From positions 1 through 6,009 of the forward strand of contig CAMVNL010000164.1 of the NCBI GenBank assembly GCA_947168785.1: a stretch of DNA of 6,009 nucleotides, read 5' to 3'. Made by a program: the position numbers and the translations under genes. The notes beneath the pieces are model-generated. The model worked only from the letters and a program-made list of their open reading frames with translations, searched no databases and was not told the DNA's origin. Source of the stretch: an uncultured Clostridia bacterium. GTDB taxonomy: Bacteria; Bacillota; Clostridia; Oscillospirales; Acutalibacteraceae. Numbering within the stretch: the stretch's first letter is position 1; each line of letters starts with the position of its first letter. This document shows positions 1 to 4,770 of the stretch, piece by piece.

Positions 1-1
1 C

Positions 2-1201
2 GGCCGGACGGACGAGCAAAAGGTGGAAAACCTGATCAAAAAGATCGACGAGCTGAAGGAGAGCATGGCTCCCGTTCAGGCTTATGCCGATGAGCTGGCG
101 CAGCAGATCGACAACTATCAGCAGCAGATCGACGTGCTGAAAGCAGAGATCGCCAAGCTGGAAGAAGAGAAGGCCGGCATCGAAAAGCAGATCGACGATC
201 TCAACAAGGATATTGAAAAGCTGAACGGTGATATCACGCAGAATGAGATCGAGACCGCCGCTGTGCAGAGTGAGATCGACGACATCTACAAGAAGTTCAA
301 AGACCGTCTCTGCGAGATCTACGTCAACGGTACGCTTTCCGATCTGGAAATGCTGCTGGACTGCGACGACGTCAATGATTTTTCCACTTATCTGATCATG
401 GTGGAGATCTCCCAGCGCAGGGCCAAGAACGATGAAAAGATCATCGACGATCTGAATCAGGATATCGCCCGGATCGAGGAGCTTACCGCACAGCTGAACG
501 CCATGATCGCCGACCTGGAAACCAAGAAGCAGGAGCATCAGGCGCAGGTGGACGCGCTGAACGTCAGCGAACAGAGCATTGAAGCGGATAAAACCTCGCT
601 GGAATCATCCCAGTCGGAATTGCAGGAGCTGAAGGATGAGGCCTTTGCGCAGCTGGCTGAGCTTGACCGTCAGAGCGACGCCGCCGCGAGGCTGATCGAG
701 GAATATGAGGAAGAGCAGGCTGACATTGAACGGGAGATCGACACGTTGATCAATAACCGCGCGGCGAAATCCGCCAACGTGGTGGTCAATCCCGGCGGCT
801 TTATCTGGCCGCTGCAATACGGCGACGTGTATATTTCCTCCTCCTACGGCTACCGCTATGATCCCATTTCCGGCGTATATAAGCTGCACGGCGGCACCGA
901 TACCTGCTGCTCCAGCGGCACCTACGGCAAGGAAGTTGTGGCGGCTGCGGCCGGTACGGTCATTATCTCCTCTTACATGTCCGGCGGTTACGGCTATTAC
1001 GTGGCCATCGACCACGGAGGCGGCATCGTCACCCTTTACGGCCACAACTCAGCGCTGAACGTGTCAGAGGGCCAGTACGTCAACCAGGGCGACGTGATCG
1101 CCTATGCCGGTTCCTCCGGTTACGCCACGGGCGCGCACGTCCATTTTGAGGTCCGCGTCAACGGCGAGCGGGTGGAGCCCACCAACTACGCATCTCCGTA
1201 A
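2..1201 (+). CDS. Coiled-coil M23 (LytM) peptidoglycan endopeptidase, PcsB/EnvC type, 5' partial
   Basis: Predicted secreted murein hydrolase that cuts peptide cross-links during cell separation. The frame is open from base 2 and no signal peptide is visible, so the true start lies left of the window; a GTG at 23 opens 392 codons but is probably internal. Numbering from that GTG, residues 1-90 and about 135-245 are long charged coiled coils. Residues 92-130 (FKDRLCEIYVNG, LEMLLD, DFSTYL) match the conserved segment of the PcsB/EnvC coiled-coil domain. The C-terminal LytM domain (about 258-392) keeps every expected zinc or catalytic residue: H289 and D293 in HGGTD, H341 in YGHNS, and H372/H374 in HVHFE. 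In this family the coiled coil normally holds the enzyme inactive until FtsEX releases it. The gene ends 21 bases before the S41 gene, so the two are probably co-transcribed. Two adjacent cysteines (295-296) beside the zinc ligand are unusual. The family is secure; the FtsEX partnership is inferred. Confidence 0.93.
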   Translation, partial: GRTDEQKVENLIKKIDELKESMAPVQAYADELAQQIDNYQQQIDVLKAEIAKLEEEKAGIEKQIDDLNKDIEKLNGDITQNEIETAAVQSEIDDIYKKFKDRLCEIYVNGTLSDLEMLLDCDDVNDFSTYLIMVEISQRRAKNDEKIIDDLNQDIARIEELTAQLNAMIADLETKKQEHQAQVDALNVSEQSIEADKTSLESSQSELQELKDEAFAQLAELDRQSDAAARLIEEYEEEQADIEREIDTLINNRAAKSANVVVNPGGFIWPLQYGDVYISSSYGYRYDPISGVYKLHGGTDTCCSSGTYGKEVVAAAAGTVIISSYMSGGYGYYVAIDHGGGIVTLYGHNSALNVSEGQYVNQGDVIAYAGSSGYATGAHVHFEVRVNGERVEPTNYASP

Positions 1202-1208
1202 TACTATT

Positions 1209-1213
1209 GGAGG
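1209..1213 (+). promoter_or_regulatory. Ribosome binding site that fixes the TTG start of the S41 gene
   Basis: GGAGG lies 9 bases before a TTG at 1223. No ATG or GTG in the right frame is comparably placed, and the TTG start gives a natural N-terminus (MSRK followed by a hydrophobic helix). It sits in the 21-base gap after the M23 stop codon, which suggests translation from a shared message. Confidence 0.8.
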
Positions 1214-1222
1214 CTGTCAATT

Positions 1223-2446
1223 TTGTCCAGAAAAATACCTTTGGGCATCGCAATTGCGGCGGCATTTATCGCCGCCGCAATTTCTGTTGCCGTGACCGTT
1301 TCGGTCTATTCCGATTCCTATAACCGGCTGATCCGCGACCTTCCGCAGCGGTCAAGCCAGTACGCCGTGCTTTCGGAGATCGACGAGATCATCCGCGAGC
1401 ATTATTATGGCGACGTTGAGCTCGATAAGGTGCTTTCCAATATGGCCGCGGGATATATTCAGGGCCTGAACGATGAACAGTGCTTTTATATCCCCGAGGA
1501 AAACCTTGACGCCTACGAAAGCACGGTGGCGGGCAATATCCCCGGCACCGGCGTCACCGCCGTCTACGACGCGGCGTCCCATTGTCTGGTGATCCGCGAC
1601 GTGGCGCAGGGTTCCCCCGCGGCGGAGGTAGGTCTTACGGCCGGCAATCGGATTTCCGCGGTGGATCAGACCGCCGTGACCCAGACCAATTCTTCGCAGC
1701 TGATCAATCTGCTTTTTACGGCGGATAAAAAGAATACCACCCTGGAACTGCTGGAGACCGGCGCGGACGGAAAGGAAGCCCGCCGCCTGGTGACGGTGAG
1801 AAACGGCTACACCGCGCAATCGTGCATCACAAATACGGTCGGTGGCGTCGGGTATGTCGTGTTTACCGATTTCTATCCCGATACGGCCGCGCGGTTTGAC
1901 GAAGCGCTCGCCGCTTTTACAGAAAAAGGCGTGAAGTCTTTGGTGATTGACGTTCGCAATTGTCAATCTGTCAACTATGAACAGGCCGCGCAGGTCATCG
2001 ACCGGATCGTACCTATGGCCGGTGAGGGGATCGGCGCCATTGCCGCCGCGGTGGATAAAAACGGCAATACGGTCCGCCTGTTCTCTTCCGGCAGTGATCA
2101 GGTCAATATGACCATCGCCGTGCTGATCAACGACCGCACGTCAGGTGCTGCGGAGCTTCTTGCCTGCGACCTGCGTGATTTCGGCAAGGCGAAGCTCTTC
2201 GGTGAAAAGACGGCGGGGGAGGGTTCTTATCCGGAACTGTTTTCTCTTGAGGACGGCGGCGCTGTGCTGCTGGCCGTCGCCAAGATCCGGCCCTATCTCA
2301 GCGAGCCTTTCGACGAGATCGGCGTTTCGCCGGATACGGAGGTCCCCCTGACCGACGCTGAGAAGAACGCGCTTCCACCGGCGCAGCCGGAAAACGACCC
2401 GCAGTTCGCCGCCGCCTACGCGTTCCTGACAGGGAATCCCGGATAA
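1223..2446 (+). CDS. Membrane-anchored PDZ/S41 (CtpA/CtpB-like) protein, predicted catalytically inactive
   Basis: 407 residues from a TTG start. Order: short basic N-terminus; membrane anchor or uncleaved signal (about 6-28); S41 N-terminal helical region (about 48-100, including YIQGLNDEQCFYIP); PDZ domain (about 108-180, with SPAAEVGLTAGNRI); S41 core (about 205-380). The fold signatures are clear (GYVVFTDF, LVIDVRN, IAVLIND, AELLACDLRDFGKAKLFGEKT, IGVSPDTEVPL), but active-site positions have changed. The usual RNNPGG loop reads RNCQSV (245-250). The catalytic serine three residues before the conserved Glu311 is Gly308, with a Ser one place earlier at 307. The general-base Lys 25 residues further on is Glu333, in GEG instead of GKG, and the Gln that follows is Pro. 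Active carboxy-terminal processing proteases use Ser-Lys-Gln, so a non-catalytic PDZ scaffold or regulator outside the membrane is inferred. It follows the M23 gene closely, suggesting work on that hydrolase or on FtsEX. A shifted active site using Ser307 cannot be excluded. The reading frame is intact, so this is not a decayed gene. Confidence 0.88.
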   Translation: MSRKIPLGIAIAAAFIAAAISVAVTVSVYSDSYNRLIRDLPQRSSQYAVLSEIDEIIREHYYGDVELDKVLSNMAAGYIQGLNDEQCFYIPEENLDAYESTVAGNIPGTGVTAVYDAASHCLVIRDVAQGSPAAEVGLTAGNRISAVDQTAVTQTNSSQLINLLFTADKKNTTLELLETGADGKEARRLVTVRNGYTAQSCITNTVGGVGYVVFTDFYPDTAARFDEALAAFTEKGVKSLVIDVRNCQSVNYEQAAQVIDRIVPMAGEGIGAIAAAVDKNGNTVRLFSSGSDQVNMTIAVLINDRTSGAAELLACDLRDFGKAKLFGEKTAGEGSYPELFSLEDGGAVLLAVAKIRPYLSEPFDEIGVSPDTEVPLTDAEKNALPPAQPENDPQFAAAYAFLTGNPG

Positions 2447-2479
2447 TTGCGGAATTCCATCAAAAACGTGATAAATAAT

Positions 2480-2518
2480 ATAAAGCCTGCCGGGCCCGGA
2501 ATGCCTGACAGGCTTTAT
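2480..2518. terminator. Bidirectional hairpin terminator between convergent genes
   Basis: Bases 2480-2489 (ATAAAGCCTG) pair perfectly with 2509-2518. After one mismatch the stem continues through a GC-rich upper part around a short loop near 2496-2502. The outer arms supply short T runs on both strands (CTTTATTAT on +, CTTTATATTATTTA on -). The hairpin lies 33 bases after the S41 stop and 32 bases after the end of the hydrolase gene, so it can end both messages. The T tracts are interrupted, so efficiency is uncertain. Confidence 0.75.
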
Positions 2519-2550
2519 TATGTCAGTGATAAAACAGGAAGGCGAGAGGC

Positions 2551-3486
2551 TCAGGAAACGATTCTTTTTGCAAAATCGGCGATATCCCGATAGACCTCCG
2601 CGTTGCTTTTCTCATTGTGGATCTCGTGACGCAGACCGGGATACAGCTTGATGGAAACATCTGTGTGGCCGCTGGCCTTCAGCTTGTCATAAACCTCCCG
2701 CACGCCCTTTCCGTAGTTGCCCACCGGGTCCATTTCACCGGCGATCAGATAGATGGGCACGTCCTTCGGAACGGCGTCGTACCAATCCTTGCCGGAAACC
2801 GAGCCGAGCAGACGGAACAGGTCACGATAGCCGAAGGCGGTGAAGAGATAACCGCATTTGTCGTCCGCCACGTATTTCTTCACGTTTTCCTCGTTGGCAG
2901 ACAGCCACTCAAAGCCCGTATTGCCGTTGAATTTTTTGTTGTAGCTGCCGAAGGCAAGGTTGTTGATGAAGGGGGAGCGATAGCGGGGACCTTTGATTTT
3001 GCCGATGGTATCGGCAATGAACGCGCCGAGGGCTGCGGCGGGATTGGCGCCGCTGGTGCCGCAGATTACGAATCCGTCGGCAACGCCGGGGTATTTTGCG
3101 GCAAACCGCCGAGTGATAAAGGAACCCATGGAATGTCCCCAGATGACCAGCTTCTTGCCCGGATATCTGCCCTTGGCCAGCTGCGCGACGGCCTTCACGT
3201 CGTCTACCAGCATCTCATTGCCGTCTTTTTCACCGAAATAGCCCAGATCGTCGTCGGATTTGATCGAGCGCCCGTGTCCGGCGTGCTCGTGCATATAGAC
3301 GGCAAACCCTTCGTTGCAGAGATATTTTGCCACGTCGAGATAGCGGTCGGTATGTTCGGCCATGCCGTGAACGATCTGAATGATCCCGATCACAGCGGCT
3401 TCATCCGTGGGGGTCACGGATTGCACGAACAGCTCCGTAAGACCTGTGGCCGATTTGATCCTGTATTCGTTATGTACCTGATCCAT
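2551..3486 (-). CDS. Alpha/beta hydrolase, monoacylglycerol lipase/lysophospholipase-like (Hydrolase_4/S33 type)
   Basis: 311 residues, full length for the family, with no signal peptide or membrane helix, so probably cytosolic. It is predicted to hydrolyse a carboxylic ester such as a monoacylglycerol or lysophospholipid; the substrate cannot be read from sequence. The complete catalytic triad is visible: nucleophile Ser119 in GHSMG (117-121), Asp253 in GEMDPVG, and His287 in LYPGLRHEIHNE. HGMAEHTDRY (40-49) is the characteristic oxyanion-hole segment of this subfamily, and HEHAGHGRS (66-74) is the matching downstream motif. The cap region (about 150-235) is typical in length. The ATG start is supported by AAGGAGA 8 bases upstream. 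The gene stands alone, convergent with the S41 gene and divergent from the MreB-like gene, so it is probably monocistronic. A housekeeping role in lipid turnover or detoxification is a guess from the family. Confidence 0.92.
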   Translation of the reverse strand: MDQVHNEYRIKSATGLTELFVQSVTPTDEAAVIGIIQIVHGMAEHTDRYLDVAKYLCNEGFAVYMHEHAGHGRSIKSDDDLGYFGEKDGNEMLVDDVKAVAQLAKGRYPGKKLVIWGHSMGSFITRRFAAKYPGVADGFVICGTSGANPAAALGAFIADTIGKIKGPRYRSPFINNLAFGSYNKKFNGNTGFEWLSANEENVKKYVADDKCGYLFTAFGYRDLFRLLGSVSGKDWYDAVPKDVPIYLIAGEMDPVGNYGKGVREVYDKLKASGHTDVSIKLYPGLRHEIHNEKSNAEVYRDIADFAKRIVS

Positions 3487-3494
3487 TTTGAGTA

Positions 3495-3501
3495 TCTCCT
3501 T
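3495..3501 (-). promoter_or_regulatory. Ribosome binding site of the alpha/beta hydrolase gene
   Basis: On the minus strand, AAGGAGA lies 8 bases before the ATG at 3486-3484. This good match and spacing set the start used here. Confidence 0.8.
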
Positions 3502-3515
3502 AACCTTTTTTTGTT

Positions 3516-3544
3516 ATTTTATCATATCTTTTTTGTCGATGGAA
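3516..3544 (-). promoter_or_regulatory. Candidate promoter for the alpha/beta hydrolase, extended -10 type
   Basis: On the minus strand, TAAAAT (3521-3516) is preceded by TGA, giving the extended -10 form TGnTAAAAT. A weak -35, TTCCAT (3544-3539), lies 17 bases upstream. The predicted transcript start near 3509 leaves a leader of about 22 bases that includes the ribosome binding site. The -35 is poor, so the extended -10 would carry recognition by the housekeeping sigma factor. The call rests on motif matching only. Confidence 0.45.
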
Positions 3545-3597
3545 CATTTTTCAGACATTTCCTGTTTTCTTGTGAAAGTTATCTAAAAACAGACGTC

Positions 3598-3615
3598 TTT
3601 TTTTGCGCAAAAAAA
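3598..3615. repeat. Perfect 18-bp palindrome, T7-GCGC-A7
   Basis: Seven T, GCGC, then seven A: a gapless self-complementary 18-mer in the divergent intergenic region, about 24 bases upstream of the candidate -35 of the MreB-like gene. It has no loop, so it is a poor RNA hairpin. It could act as curved or A-tract DNA or as a protein site. The sequence is certain; any function is inferred. Confidence 0.5.
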
Positions 3616-3638
3616 CAGAGTGAAAATGTCGGTTGTTC

Positions 3639-3668
3639 TTGAAATAGCATGCTGATTTATGCTAAAAT
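3639..3668 (+). promoter_or_regulatory. Candidate promoter for the MreB-like/recD2 operon, extended -10 type
   Basis: TTGAAA (3639-3644) and TAAAAT (3663-3668) are separated by 18 bases, and TGC directly before the -10 makes it an extended -10. The expected transcript start near 3675 leaves a leader of about 42 bases carrying a strong ribosome binding site. The spacer and the first bases of the -10 are covered by an inverted repeat (3645-3664) that could be an operator. Confidence 0.65.
3645..3664. repeat. Inverted repeat TAGCAT-N8-ATGCTA inside the promoter
   Basis: Perfect 6-base arms (3645-3650 and 3659-3664) are separated by 8 bases. The arm centres are 14 bases apart, a little more than one helical turn. 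The repeat occupies the promoter spacer and overlaps the first two bases of the -10, the position expected for a repressor operator. No cognate regulator is in the window, and 6-base arms can arise by chance in AT-rich DNA. Confidence 0.4.
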
Positions 3669-3700
3669 AAACAATAATGTATCAGTGCGGCATCACGGGA

Positions 3701-3707
3701 AAGGAGG
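3701..3707 (+). promoter_or_regulatory. Strong ribosome binding site of the MreB-like gene
   Basis: AAGGAGG lies 9 bases before the ATG at 3717, a near-perfect match to the 16S rRNA anti-Shine-Dalgarno. It fixes the start and suggests efficient translation. Confidence 0.85.
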
Positions 3708-3716
3708 AAGTGTCTG

Positions 3717-4760
3717 ATGGTCGGCGTTAAAATCGGGATCGATTTCGGTTCTGCCAACGTGACGGTTGTCGTGGAGGGACGGGGCGTTGTGATCTGCGAG
3801 CCCTCCGTCATGGTTTGCGACGCTTCTTCCGGCAAAGTGCTGGCCGTCGGGCATGCCGCCAGTGAAATGCTCGGCAAAATGCCGCCCTCCCTCCGTCCCG
3901 TCTTCCCCATCCGTTACGGTCTTGTCAATGATTTTGAGGCGGCCCGCATGATTCTCAGCCGCTATATTGAGAAGATCGCGGGGGGAAAGCTCTTTCGGCC
4001 CAACGTGCTGCTCTGCGTCCCCAGTACCGTGAATGAAATTGCGCAGAAATCGCTTTTCAACGTGGTGATGGCGGCCGGCGCCGGCAGCGTTTGCTGCGTC
4101 AGCGAGGCGCTCGCGTCGGCCATCGGCGCCGGCGTCAGCCTGACGGAGCCCAAGGGCGTATTTATCTGCGATATCGGCAGCGCGGTGACGGATTGCGCCG
4201 TGATCACCATGGGCAATATCGCCGTGGCCAGATCCGTTAACGTCGGCGGAGCTACCCTGACGCAGGCGATTACGGAATACGTTCTTCGGCAGTACCGGAT
4301 AGAGCTGGGTGAGACGGAAGCGGAAAAAGTCAAGCGGACCGTGGGTGGAGCGGTGCTTCGGAAGGATGAGATCTCCGTATTTGCCTGCGGAAAGCATGCG
4401 GATTCCGGCTTACCCGCCCTGGCGGAACTGAATTCCACCGAGATCTTTTATATTCTGAAGCCGTTTCTTGACAGTATTCTGACCTGCATCCGGGATCTTC
4501 TTGAAGAGACTACGCCGGAGCTCTGCGGCGATCTGATTGACAGCGGCGTGATCTTGACCGGCGGCACTTCCAACCTATACGGGGTGGAAGAGTGGCTGAG
4601 CGGCGCGTTGGGCGTTAAGGCCACCCGCGCGAATGATGCGGAGCGCTGCGCCGCGGAAGGCATAGGCAAACTGCTGAAGAACATGAAATACCTGGAACGC
4701 AGCGGCTATGTGTTTACCGCTCCGGGCAATGACGAAGCCTATGACCGGCAGGAAGACTGA
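3717..4760 (+). CDS. Divergent MreB-family rod-shape/actin-like protein with altered phosphate-2 loop
   Basis: 347 residues, normal length for MreB/Mbl, intact and with a clear start. MreB proteins are cytosolic actin homologues that polymerise with ATP along the membrane and guide cell-wall synthesis. Phosphate-1 is good (IGIDFGSANV, 6-15), followed by EPSVMV and GKVLAVG. LFRP (92-95) is at the place of the hydrophobic membrane-contact loop, and CVPSTVNE (100-107) is recognisable. The rest of the nucleotide site drifts from the usual sequence. The EEPMAAAIGAG segment reads SEALASAIGAG (129-139), losing the first Glu. The phosphate-2 motif DIGGGTTE reads DIGSAVTD (152-159). The adenosine motif has TGGTSNL (281-287) instead of TGGG. 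ATP binding or hydrolysis may therefore be weakened or absent. The next gene, recD2, starts within 10 bases of the stop, or overlaps if an earlier ATG is used, so they share an operon. It is probably an accessory paralogue rather than the main MreB of an mreBCD cluster, but the window cannot prove this. Confidence 0.88.
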   Translation: MVGVKIGIDFGSANVTVVVEGRGVVICEPSVMVCDASSGKVLAVGHAASEMLGKMPPSLRPVFPIRYGLVNDFEAARMILSRYIEKIAGGKLFRPNVLLCVPSTVNEIAQKSLFNVVMAAGAGSVCCVSEALASAIGAGVSLTEPKGVFICDIGSAVTDCAVITMGNIAVARSVNVGGATLTQAITEYVLRQYRIELGETEAEKVKRTVGGAVLRKDEISVFACGKHADSGLPALAELNSTEIFYILKPFLDSILTCIRDLLEETTPELCGDLIDSGVILTGGTSNLYGVEEWLSGALGVKATRANDAERCAAEGIGKLLKNMKYLERSGYVFTAPGNDEAYDRQED

Positions 4761-4770
4761 ACGAAATACG

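Noticed and set aside
23..25. GTG at 23 as the true start of the M23 gene
   Set aside because: The frame is open to the window edge, no ribosome binding site precedes it, and starting here would leave a secreted enzyme without a signal peptide.
1352..1966. 204-codon minus-strand open frame opposite the S41 gene
   Set aside because: It is a shadow frame with biased composition, opposite a protein with clear PDZ and S41 signatures.
2133..2225. S41 gene as a decaying pseudogene
   Set aside because: There is no frameshift or stop over 407 codons, the fold motifs and C-terminus are preserved, and it has a sensible start. The changes are confined to catalytic positions, which fits a functional pseudoenzyme better.
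3598..3615. T7-GCGC-A7 palindrome as an intrinsic terminator
   Set aside because: It has no loop, only a four-base GC core, and is not placed after a gene; it is better treated as a DNA-level element or chance.
2617..3642. 341-codon open frame on the plus strand opposite the alpha/beta hydrolase
   Set aside because: The opposite strand has an intact catalytic triad, ribosome binding site and promoter. This frame has no family signature and ends in AT-rich intergenic sequence.
3693..4438. Overlapping minus-strand open frames opposite the MreB-like gene
   Set aside because: They are antisense shadows of a gene with recognised MreB motifs; no plausible ribosome binding sites or domains were seen.
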